Below, piece after piece: positions 26,327 to 36,200 of a stretch of DNA of 64,000 nt. A program made the translations under genes and the position numbers. The DNA lies in contig NZ_VHKL01000003.1 of the NCBI RefSeq assembly GCF_007474605.1, positions 285,156 to 349,155 of the forward strand, in the 5' to 3' direction. A model generated the notes under the pieces. That model made no database searches. It was not told where the DNA came from and saw only the letters and a program-made list of their open reading frames with translations. Positions within the stretch are counted from its first letter, which is position 1. Each line of letters starts with the position of its first letter. Source of the DNA: Rhodoligotrophos appendicifer. Lineage in GTDB: Bacteria; Pseudomonadota; Alphaproteobacteria; Rhizobiales; Im1.

Positions 26327-26419
26327 GGAGACGTGGCCGAGAGGCTGAAGGCGGCGGTTTGCTAAACCGTTATACGGTCTAAAGCCGTATCGAGGGTTCG
26401 AATCCCTCCGTCTCCGCCA
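26327..26419 (+). tRNA. tRNA-Ser(GCU)
   Basis: GGAGACG pairs with CGTCTCC as the acceptor stem, followed by discriminator G and an encoded CCA. The anticodon loop TTGCTAA gives anticodon GCU (Ser, codons AGC/AGU). A long variable arm (ATACGGTCTAAAGCCGTAT) marks it as class II, and GAGGGTTCGAATCCCTC is the T arm. Its 3' 41 bases overlap the end of the phosphopantetheinyl transferase gene on the other strand. Confidence 0.97.
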
Positions 26420-27143
26420 TCTCCCGCCATCGGTCCCTGTCCGGAACCTCCCCTCCAGCGGGCAGGGTGAAGACGGCCACGTTGGCATCCAGGCTGTCGC
26501 AGACCAGGGCGGAGACATAATCCGGCTCGGGTCGATGGCCGACCAGGCGCAGCGTGGTGACCCGCACATCACCTTTGGAGATCGCCAGTGTGGCACCGGG
26601 CCCCGGCCTGCAGTCATAAAGTGCGATGTCGCCGTCGATGCCCGTGCCGAGCATCTTCACATAGGCTTCTTTCCGCGTCCAAATGTCGAAAAACGTAGCA
26701 AGCTTGATCGCCTCCTCGCTGTGGTCGATCTCCCTTTGCTCCGCGGCGCTGAAGAGCCTCCGGGCCAGGCGCCGGTAATCCGGGACGGGTCGCATCGCCT
26801 CGATATCCACACCCACCGCCCCGGCATTGCTGAACCCGATGACGATGCGATCCCCTGAATGGGAGAGGTTGAACTCGAGGGGAGCGCCATCCTGAAGTCG
26901 GGGCTTGCCGTCCTGATCGGCGCACAGCCTGATCTGCTCGGCCTCCCGCTGCAGATAGTGCCCGAGCAAGCGCCGCAAAAGTCCCCGTCCGAGAATGAAG
27001 TTCCGGCGGTCTTCGTATCGGAGGAACCGCCCGGCCCGGACGGTTTCGTCCGCAGTGAGGAGCGGCAGAAGGGCGTCCGCCTCGTGCTCCCTTGCATCGA
27101 TCTGCCAGACATGCACCGACCGGCCCTGCAACGCCGAGGTCAC
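26379..27143 (-). CDS. 4'-phosphopantetheinyl transferase (Sfp/HetI-type)
   Basis: This 254-residue enzyme transfers 4'-phosphopantetheine from coenzyme A to the serine of a carrier protein, here most likely S2118 of the adjacent polyketide synthase. The magnesium and CoA motifs are GVDIE (111-115) and WTRKEAYVK (155-163); FNLSHSGD is the upstream family motif. The GTG start overlaps the ATPase stop (GTGA), so it is translationally coupled and is the last gene of the PKS-export operon. Its final ~13 residues (AETEGFEPSIRL) are read from the antisense of the tRNA-Ser gene, and its stop codon lies within it. Length is near normal for Sfp-type enzymes. Confidence 0.92.
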   Translation of the reverse strand: MTSALQGRSVHVWQIDAREHEADALLPLLTADETVRAGRFLRYEDRRNFILGRGLLRRLLGHYLQREAEQIRLCADQDGKPRLQDGAPLEFNLSHSGDRIVIGFSNAGAVGVDIEAMRPVPDYRRLARRLFSAAEQREIDHSEEAIKLATFFDIWTRKEAYVKMLGTGIDGDIALYDCRPGPGATLAISKGDVRVTTLRLVGHRPEPDYVSALVCDSLDANVAVFTLPAGGEVPDRDRWREMAETEGFEPSIRL

Positions 27144-27913
27144 TTCGTGTTCCTCAGCGGCGGGCGCGGCAGGGCGAAATGGGTCCGGCCATGCTGGAGC
27201 CCGCGCGGATGCATCCACGCATCGATCCGGCCGTCGCTCATCTCCACGACGCTGTCGAACAGGTCCGTCCACCGTGGATCATGGGTGATCACGCAGACGG
27301 CGACCTGGCGCTCGTCGGCGAGTTCGCGAAACTGCGTCATCACCAGCCGCCCGAGGCGTCCGTCCAAGGCCGCCGTAGGCTCGTCGGCCAGCAGCAGGAT
27401 CGGCTCGTTCGCCAGCGCCCGGGCGATGGAGACGCGCTGCTGTTCCCCCCCTGACAATTGGGATGGATAATTGTCCCGCCGGTGCCCGACGCCGAGCATG
27501 CCGAGGAGGTGATGGGCCTTCTCGCGCGAATTGCGCCGGTGGTCGTTGATCTCGAGGGCGATCTGCACGTTCTCGGTCGCCGTCAGGAAGGGGATGAGAT
27601 TGGCCTTCTGGAAGACGAAGCCGATATGGTTCCGCCGGAACTCCCGCAAGGTGTTCGGCTTCGTCTTGGGATGCGCCACGATCTTGCCCCCGAAGAGCAC
27701 GTCTCCGTGGCTGGGCGGCTCCAGCAGCCCGGCGATCATGAGAAAGGTGGTCTTTCCCGAGCCGCTGGGTCCCATGATCCCGGTGAGCTCTCCGGCGCGC
27801 AGGCCGAGGCTCATGTCGGACAAGGCGATGACCTGCGCCTCGCCGCTCTTGTAGATCTTTTGCACGCCCCTCACTTCGACGACGGTCTGCCCCGTCTTGA
27901 AGCCGCTGCTCAC
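27140..27913 (-). CDS. DevA-like ABC exporter ATPase
   Basis: The 257-residue ATP-binding subunit belongs to the MacB/LolD/DevA class. Walker A is GPSGSGKT (48-55), the ABC signature is LSGGEQQR (153-160), and Walker B is ILLLADEPTAALD (about 172-184). RRNHIGFVFQKANLIPFLTATENV is the DevA-like Q-loop region. It would energise export through the neighbouring FtsX-type permease. The GTG start overlaps the permease stop by 4 bp, and its own stop overlaps the phosphopantetheinyl transferase start. The frame is open upstream, but that part runs antisense to no homologue and out of frame with the permease. Confidence 0.92.
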   Translation of the reverse strand: MSSGFKTGQTVVEVRGVQKIYKSGEAQVIALSDMSLGLRAGELTGIMGPSGSGKTTFLMIAGLLEPPSHGDVLFGGKIVAHPKTKPNTLREFRRNHIGFVFQKANLIPFLTATENVQIALEINDHRRNSREKAHHLLGMLGVGHRRDNYPSQLSGGEQQRVSIARALANEPILLLADEPTAALDGRLGRLVMTQFRELADERQVAVCVITHDPRWTDLFDSVVEMSDGRIDAWMHPRGLQHGRTHFALPRPPLRNTK

Positions 27914-29055
27914 GAAAGCACCTCCTGCGCTTTGACGACGAGAGCCCGGCGGATCGCAAACCAGCTCGCGATCAAGGTGATGACGAACAAGATCGCTCCG
28001 ATCGCTGCCAAGTCCCCCACCTCCAGCAGCACGGTGCGCGGGAAATGGGGATAGACCGTCACCGAGAGCACGATCGCCAGAACGAAACCGGCCGCAGCGA
28101 TGAAGGAGGCTTGCTGCACGATCATCCCGACGATGGTCCGATCCCGTGCCCCGATGAGCTTGAGCAGGGCGATATGGGGGATTTTCTCCAGGGTCATCGT
28201 GTAGATCGTCAGCGCGACCACGCTTCCCGACACCAGCAGGGTCATGGCCGTGAAGGCGAGGATCTGAATGCGCAGACGCCAGAGGCGACCGTCCAGCAGC
28301 AGCGACTGCTGGTCTTTCTTGGTGAGAACCGACACATCGCCCCATCGTTCGATGCGGTCCTTGATGGACTGTGGATCGATTCCGGGCCGTGCCTCGACGA
28401 TCACCGCGCCGATGCTTCCGGCCTGGCCGTAACCGGTCCGGTTCATCGACGATGCCACACGGTTGAGCAGAATTGCCTCGCTGGGCAGAACGCGGTTGAT
28501 CGCCTGGGCATCGGGAATGGTGACGAAGAACATTCCATCTCCCGCCATGTCCACTTGGCCGACCGAGAGGCCGACTATGGTGTAGTCGTCGCGGCCGAGC
28601 CGGATCACGTCTCCCATCTGCAAGCCGGTGGATTGGTCCGCAATGGCTTCGTATCGGCTGGAATAGAAATACCGCCCCGCCACCAGCGGGATCCAGCTTC
28701 CTTTGTCCTTGGGATAATCGATGCCCGTAACCGCCAGCCGTAAGGTTCTGCCGTTGAACGAATATTGCTGATTGTACTGGATGAAGCGGCGCACCTCGAG
28801 GACGCCGGGCACGCCTTCGACGCGGCGATCCAATGTCGCCGAGACCGCTGAGGTTTCGGCGAACGGGCCGCCGCGCCCTCCTTCCACCACCCAGAGATCG
28901 GCTCCGATATCGTTGATGACCAGCAGCGCCTCATAGACGATGCCGCGATAGAGGCCGATCATCCCCATGGTCGCGCCCAGCAGCATGCCGACGCCGAGCG
29001 CGGTGAGAATGAAACGGAAGAGGCTGAACCGCAGGTCCTTTGCGGCCAGGTTCAT
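27910..29055 (-). CDS. DevC-like ABC exporter permease (FtsX/MacB fold)
   Basis: The 381-residue inner-membrane protein has the four-helix MacB/FtsX layout. TM1 is at about residues 14-36, a large periplasmic domain runs 40-260, and TM2 (263-287), TM3 (308-332) and TM4 (347-369) follow. MNLAAKDLRFSLFRFILTALGVG and the IALLKLIGARDRTIVGMIV loop are DevC-like. With the DevB-like adaptor and DevA-like ATPase it would form a tripartite exporter working from the periplasm or outer leaflet of the inner membrane. ATG overlaps the adaptor stop (ATGA). Confidence 0.9.
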   Translation of the reverse strand: MNLAAKDLRFSLFRFILTALGVGMLLGATMGMIGLYRGIVYEALLVINDIGADLWVVEGGRGGPFAETSAVSATLDRRVEGVPGVLEVRRFIQYNQQYSFNGRTLRLAVTGIDYPKDKGSWIPLVAGRYFYSSRYEAIADQSTGLQMGDVIRLGRDDYTIVGLSVGQVDMAGDGMFFVTIPDAQAINRVLPSEAILLNRVASSMNRTGYGQAGSIGAVIVEARPGIDPQSIKDRIERWGDVSVLTKKDQQSLLLDGRLWRLRIQILAFTAMTLLVSGSVVALTIYTMTLEKIPHIALLKLIGARDRTIVGMIVQQASFIAAAGFVLAIVLSVTVYPHFPRTVLLEVGDLAAIGAILFVITLIASWFAIRRALVVKAQEVLS

Positions 29056-30287
29056 GATGCCGACCTGACGACCGAGATGGGCTCGTAAGGATACCGCCCG
29101 TCCGGCTCGAGCACAGCGTCTCCTTCCGCAAGGCCGTGAGTGATCTGGACGTCGGTCCCGCTGAGATAGCCGAGCGACACCGGGACCCAATGAGCGCGAC
29201 CGGATCGATTGACCCAGACCCCCGCCCGATTGTCCCGGCGCGTGATATAGGTTTGCGGCACGGCGATCGAGGCTGCCGGCGACTCGCCTTGAATGGCCAC
29301 ATTGGTCCGCTGCCCCATGGCCCAGTTCTTCGGCAACTCATCAAGCGTGATGTCGGCGGTGAACTCGCGGGTCTCCTGATCGACCTGCCGGCTCAGTCGG
29401 AGCACCTTTCCATCGAATGTGCGTCCGACCTCGGAGGCGAAGGTGACGCTTGCGCTTTGCCCGGGCTTGATGGCTCCCATGGCGGATTCGTCCAGCCGTG
29501 CCGAGACGACGATGGTCGCCGGATCGACGATCTGCATGAGGGTCGCCCCTGGGGTCAGGAGATCGCCGACATTGCGATCTCGGAAGACGACGGTGCCATT
29601 CAGCGGCGACAGGATCGTTGCCTCCGCCAGTCTTGATTCCAGGACCTTCACATTGGCGTCCGCGGCCGCCGCCTCTGCTTGGGCCCGCTGAATGCTGGTC
29701 GAGGCCCGGGTGAGGTCGGCCTGGGCCTCCTTGTAGAGGGTCTCGACGACGGAGAACTCGGACTCCGAAAGCGTCTTGGATTTGAACAGCGGAAGGCGCC
29801 GGTCGTAATCGCGCTTGGCCTTGTCGAGGGAGATGCTGGCCCGTTGCTGTGTACTCTGGGCTTCGGCGATCGACCGTTGCGCCGACTCGGCCGTCGCTTT
29901 CGCCGCGACGAGCTGGTTCTCGAGATCCGCCGATTCGAGGGTTGCCAAGACCTGCCCCTGCGTGACGGTGTCGTTGCGATCCACGTTGATGGCCGTGAGA
30001 AAACCCTGGATCCGGGCCGTGATGGTGACGCGGTTCGTCGCATCCAGGAGGCCTGGCCCTGTCATCTCCAGCCCCATCATCCGCTGCTGCACGATAAAGG
30101 CAGGCACGCTCGACGGCAGCAGGTACCATCCTGCGAGCAGGCTGACGCCGACACAGGCCAGTAAGACGACGATGGCAAGGCGGAGAAAGCCCATGGACAC
30201 GCGTTCTCTATCCGAGCGGAACACTACCGAAAAGAATTCCCTCAGTCGCCGTTGATGCTGTCGCAGTGCCCCCGTAGAGATTGCCAT
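29052..30287 (-). CDS. DevB-like membrane fusion (HlyD-family) adaptor
   Basis: The 411-residue periplasmic adaptor has one N-terminal membrane anchor (about 34-57), a lipoyl half-motif (TARIQGFLTAINVDRNDTVTQGQVLATLES), a long coiled coil (about 120-215, rich in Ala, Gln and Glu), then the second lipoyl half (ATILSPLNGTVVFRDRNVGD) and beta-barrel domains. It would link the DevC-like permease to an outer-membrane channel such as TolC, which is not encoded nearby. The ATG is 2 bp after the PKS stop; a later ATG (30194) is possible. Tight spacing indicates cotranslation with the PKS. Confidence 0.9.
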   Translation of the reverse strand: MAISTGALRQHQRRLREFFSVVFRSDRERVSMGFLRLAIVVLLACVGVSLLAGWYLLPSSVPAFIVQQRMMGLEMTGPGLLDATNRVTITARIQGFLTAINVDRNDTVTQGQVLATLESADLENQLVAAKATAESAQRSIAEAQSTQQRASISLDKAKRDYDRRLPLFKSKTLSESEFSVVETLYKEAQADLTRASTSIQRAQAEAAAADANVKVLESRLAEATILSPLNGTVVFRDRNVGDLLTPGATLMQIVDPATIVVSARLDESAMGAIKPGQSASVTFASEVGRTFDGKVLRLSRQVDQETREFTADITLDELPKNWAMGQRTNVAIQGESPAASIAVPQTYITRRDNRAGVWVNRSGRAHWVPVSLGYLSGTDVQITHGLAEGDAVLEPDGRYPYEPISVVRSAS

Positions 30288-30289
30288 CC

Positions 30290-33200
30290 CTAGGTCGGCT
30301 CGCTCGTCGCAACGATGGGTTTGATAGCGTCACCCGTCAGGTTCATGCGATCGAGAACATCCTCAAAGATCTCCAGAGCTTCGGCTGGTGAAAAGGAGAC
30401 GCTGTCATAGCCCAGGCGATAGCTCAACCCGTCGGCTCCTTGGAAGCTGCGGACATCCAGCTCATACATGGTGTGAGACCGGATCTGGGTTGGCCCGATA
30501 CTGGAGACCTTCACAATACCGAAGTCGATTTCATCTGTGCCTCCGAGCCGTTGCAGCGGGGAGCTGGACGCGCCTGTCGCCCATTTCTCCGCGGTCTGCA
30601 TGCCGGCATTGAAGCGTGCCATATAGGAGCCCGCAGCGAAAATCTCCTCTGCGAAGGGCCCTTGCATGAGGCTGTGGAAGGACATCACCTCCATCGCGGC
30701 GTCGAGCTGATTTTTGAGGTCGACAGCCAACGCGTCCACGGACGCAAATTTTTGTGTATCCGCTCGCAACAGGGCCAGATCGGCCACGTAGCCCACGAAA
30801 TTCGTCATCCGCCGATCGGTCCGCATGGCGGTCGGCACGGACATGATGACTTCTGCGACCTGGGCCTTGTGTGCGATGGCCTGAGCGACCGATGCGATCA
30901 GCAAGGCGCTTTCCGTGATGCCTGAGGAACGCACCCTGTCCTGAAGCCGCTGCCGGCCTGCCGGGGTGGTTGCCGCAACGAATTCTCCGGCATAGCCGCT
31001 CTCCACCAAGCGGCGGTTCGACGGCAGGCCGCGCGCTGTTCGCCCGATCTTCGGCAGGGGTGGCAGGGGCTCTCGATAGAGCTGGCGCAGATAAGCCTCG
31101 GCAGCGGCAAGACCCGCAGGAGTCGTTGCCTTGTCGAACAGGGGGAGCGCCTCCTCGATTCCGATCTCGACCGGCGGCAGGGACATGCCGATGAAGGCCG
31201 ACAGCATCTCCTCGACTATGAGACCGAGGGACCAGCCATCGACGATCGTGTGGTGGGCATTGATGTGGATGACGTCGGAATCGGCGCTCCGGAGAACGCG
31301 CAACTGGAAAAGAGGATCCGCCAGGGGATCGATGGTCTCCTCTCCGAGCTGATCGAGACGCCGCATCAAAGCCGCATCATCGGCATCACCGAGATCTTCG
31401 ACGATCATCGGGGAGCGCGGTCCAGCCTCCACAAAGGCGCGGAACTGATCACCCGCCATCTCGAAGCGCGTCCGCAAAGCCTCATGGCGTTCCACCACGG
31501 TTTGGTAGGCGCGGCCAAGGCGCGAGATATCGATACTCGGTCGCACACGGATGGCGCGGCTGATGCACCAGAACAGATCATAGGATTTGCTGACATGCGC
31601 GGACTGCAGACTGCGAAGCAGCCAGACCTGCTTCGTAGACAGCCTGATTTCACGTGCTTTGGCGGGCGATGCAGCCATGTCCCGTGGACCACTGGCTGGC
31701 ACTGGCGCAGCAGCGGGAACGCGCGACGACACGGGATCGACCCAGCCGACCGGTCCAATAGCCTTCAGCGAAGCTCCATCGAGCAGCAGGGACAGTTCCG
31801 CAGCCATCCGTTGCAGAAGGCTCTCGGCGAAGGCTCGATCGACCACGTCTGAATCGACGGAAAGGGCGAGATGAGCGACCTCCCCTGTCGCGACCACATC
31901 AAGTCGAACTTCGTTGGACGGCTCACTGAGCTGATGGACGATGTCAAACGGTTCCGCAGTGCTGCTGAGACCCGTCGGATCCAACAGGGCAAAACCCACC
32001 TGTCTCAGATGGATATTCCCGGCGCGCAGGAAGCTCTCCAGGGCCGCTTCGATCTCTGCGGTATCGTATAGCCGATGGCGCAAGGCCACATCGAGAGCAT
32101 GCCGAGCCCGGCGCAAAGTCTCCGCAGGACCGTCGCCGAGATTATGCAGCAGCACCGGGACGCTGTCCGCAACCGGACCGATGACGCCGGGGGCCAGTGC
32201 CCGGCGAGAGGGATCATGCCGCTCGATGACGATGGAGGGGGCATTGAGAGCCTGAGACAGGCTGCGGGCAAAGGCTGAGACGAACAACGCCTCCTGACCG
32301 GCGGCCGCAAGCTCTGACAGACCCGGGATGTCCAACGAGACCGTCGCGATCCCCACAGGACCCCGGTTCTGTCCGAGACCTGCAGGAGCCGCCGCCCGGG
32401 CCCGATGTGGCATGATGAGAAGAGGGGGTGCATCCTCCAGGATTGCGGTCCAGAACGACTGATGCCGGATCATCTCCGGGCTGCCCTCCGCACCCCGGCT
32501 GGAGGTGACGAGGTCGCTGAAGCTCGACACGGGCGGTTCGACAGTCTCTTCCATTGCCGCGGCGACGATCGCGCGAAGGGCAAGCAATGGCGACACGGCA
32601 TCGGCGGCGGCACGATGCGCCTTGGCGATTAGCACGCCGTGATCATTCTCGTCCCGTCGAAGGCCGAAGCGCCACAAGGGCCCTTCCTGCCCCGGATCGG
32701 CGAGCTCCTCCATTGAGGCGATGGCCTCCAATCCAGGAACATCACCGAGTTCAAGCACCAAGGTGCCATCCGCTTGCCGCCGGCCGTGCAGCGCGATGGC
32801 ATCATGCAGCAGCCCCATCTTGGCCAGCGCCGCACTCAACGCCTCATGGGGCTGGTCCACCGTGAGTTCGGCATGTCTGATCTCTGCCGCGGCAAGGGGC
32901 GACGTCATGGGTGCCGAGGGTCGGCCGAGTTCGAGCAGCTGGCGCGCCAGCGGTCTCAAGCTGGCGCGATCGGCACCCGCCATTGTGCTTTCGGAGTTTT
33001 TCCGTGCCTCCGCTGCCGCACGAGAGGCGAGCACAGCCTCGAACGCATTGGCGACGACCACCGACAGACCCGCCACGGTGGGTGTCTGCAGGAATTTTGC
33101 CACCGGAATATTGATGTCGATCTGGGCCTCGATCCGGTTCTTCAGTTCGAAGGAGGACAGGCTGTCGAGCCCCAACTCGCTGAGCTTCCGGTCGGAGGGA

Positions 33201-36200
33201 ATCTCCGACGGCTTAACCTTGAGCACCTTGGCCACTTCTGTCCGGATGAGATCGGACAGGAGGGCATCCCAGGCACTGCGCGGCGATGTCACCAGCTCTG
33301 CCTGGAGCCGCGAATTGCCGGCGACCCGCCGCGCAAACAGCGATTTCATGCGCGGGTTCGCCGGTGCGCTCGGAACCGTACGGGCGACCATCGCCCAATC
33401 GACGCCGGCATACATCAGCAGTTCGTTGGCATTGCGCAGCGCATATCCGAGGGAGGCCGCAGCGAGCGTATCGGGGATGGATTTGATGCCGGTGCTGTCG
33501 AGATAATTCGTGAGGGCTTCCGACCGCGAGACGAAGCCGCTTCCGCCGATGGCGCCCCAGGCCACTGACACCCCTGGAAGACCACGGCTGCGTTGGAATC
33601 CGGCGATGGCATTCAACACGGAATTGGCCGCCGTGTAGTTGCCCTGCCCCGAGGAGCCGATCACCTGCGCCACCGAGGAGAAGCTGGTGAAGAAATCCAG
33701 CGTGAGGCCCTCGTCGATGACCGCGCGGTGCAGGTTCCATGCTCCCGCCACCTTCGGCCGGATGACGCGTTCGATCTGTCCCCGGTCGAGCTGCGGCAGG
33801 AAGCCGTCTTCGATCACCGCGGCACCATGGATGATGCCCCGCAGCGGCTTGTCCGAATGTCCGTGTTCGGCTACCAGGGCGGCCACGGCCACGGGGTCTG
33901 TGACATCCAGCGAGAGCGGCACCACCTCGGTCCCCCTGGCACGCATGGCATCGATCGCAGGCTGCACGTCTTCTGCAATGTGGCCGTTGCGGCCCGCAAG
34001 CAGCAGCCGGCCGGCCCCGCACAGGCTCATCCACTCGGCAACCGAGACACCGAAACCGCGCAGGCCGCCCGTCACCAGATAGCTGGCGTCAGCGGAAAGC
34101 GCGAAGGGCTTGGTCAAGTCGAGTTCGACCTCCACCGCACTTTCGTCGAAGGAGACGACCACCTTTCCGATATGCTGGGCCTTCGACAGAAGGCTCATCG
34201 CTTCCGCCGCCTTGGACGCCGGGAAGATGGTCGAAGCGATGGGCTTGTACGTCCCATCCAGAGCTTTGACCGAGATCTCATCGAGCAGTTTGCGCAACAG
34301 ATCGGGTCTCTCTCCGCCCAGGGTGGAGAGATCCACCACCGAATAGGAGTTGTTGTAATAGAGCGACTTCAGCCCGACGGGCTTGTCCTGGGCCAGGTCG
34401 CGCTTGCCGATCTCGACGAAGCGGCCGAAGGGCGCCAGGCATTCCAGCCCCTTGTCGATGCCGGTCCCGGACAAGGCGTTAAGCACCACGTCGACGCCGC
34501 GGCCTTTCGTGATTGTGCGGATCTCGCCCGAAAATTCCAGAGTTCTGGAATTCATGACGTGCTCAATGCCGAGATCATGCAGATATCTGCGCTTGTGATC
34601 GCTGCCTGCGGTCGCAAGGATCTCCGCTCCCAGATCGCGAGCCACCTGGATCGCGGCCAGGCCGACGCCGCCGGTCGCGAGATGGATCAGGACCTTTTCG
34701 CCCTTCTTCAGCCGGCCGATCCAGTCGAGAGCGTAATGCGCCGTCATCAGGCCGACCGGCATGGTGGCGGCGGCGACGAGGTCGACCCCGTCGGGAACCG
34801 GCATCAGCGCTGAAGCCGGCACCGCAGCGTAGCGGCGCATGAGACCCTTCCCCATGCCCATGACCCGGTCGCCGATAGCAACGCCTTCGACCTCATGTCC
34901 GATCGCCCGGACGGTTCCGGCGAATTCAAGGCCGAGATTTCGCCACCAGGCGTCCTCCCCGTCGGTTTCATCGGGCAGGATGCTGGTTGCGGCCATCACG
35001 TCGCGGAAATTCAATCCGACCGCTGCGATGGAGACGATGACCTCGTCCGCTTTCGGCTCCGGCATGGCGGCTTCGCGGATCACGATGTTGTCGATCACGC
35101 CCGGTGCCGACATGGTCACCACATAGTTCGAATCATCCGACGATGTGTCGATGACGCGCTTGGCGGGAGCAAGTGCGGTGGGATCGCGGCGCTCCACCCG
35201 ACCGACAAAGTCCTGATCCCCCCGCAGCACGACTTCGATCTCCGGGCTGGCGCCCAGCACGAGGTCGGCGATGGAGGCTCCCTGCTGGAGCGCCTCCTGG
35301 TCGACATCGATCTGTTTGATGACGAATTCGGGGCACTCGTTGATGAGGGTGCGGGTCAGGCCGACAAGCGCACTGCTGACGACCCCATCGAGGCGCATGG
35401 GCCCGTCCACGGGGACGCGTTGAGCATTTCTGGTCATGACGACGACCTTGGGCCGCGACGGTGCAGCCCTCAACCGGTCAAGGGCCTGCCCAAGCGTCAC
35501 GAGCCCGATTGTCGCTTTTTCGAGAGGGGCGAGAAGCTGCGCCGTCTCGATGGTCTCTTCGGAGCCGAAATGCGATGTGGCTCCGACCGCAAAGAGGATA
35601 CCCGACAGGCCGCCGGCCATCGCTTGGTGCGTTTCGATGGCCTTGGTCACCGCCGGGGTGTTCATGCTGGCGAAGGCTTCGCTTCCCATCCGCTCCACCG
35701 CGACGCCGCGCTCCGTCAATCCCTCCACGAGTGAAGTGAATTCAGGATCTTCGTCGGCGATGACGAGCCATCGCGCTGCGATGTCGGACGGCAGGCTGCC
35801 CTTGAGGCGATCCACGCCCCCTTCGACGGGCTCGAAGACTTCCTCGTAGAACGTCGCGCTTGATTGGCTTCCTGAAGCCCGCTGCGAACTGCCCAGCGCC
35901 TTGGTGGTGAAGCCTTCAATGGCGAGATAAGGGGTCCCGTCGCTCCCGAACACGCGATACTCGCCCGCGAAATCCTTCCGATCCGCCGTGAACGTGGTCA
36001 CGATCTCGGTCGGCAGAACATCCATCACGAGGATCTTTCGGGCCCCGATCGGGAGTTTTAGTTTGTAGCGATCGTCATTCTCGACGAGTTCGTCCAGGGG
36101 CTCCCCTGGACGCCACACGCCCGTGTCCATGTCGTTGATGGCAATGCCGGACTGCAGGACGCTATCGAGGAGTCCCGGGAACGCGATGAACCCCTTTGCC

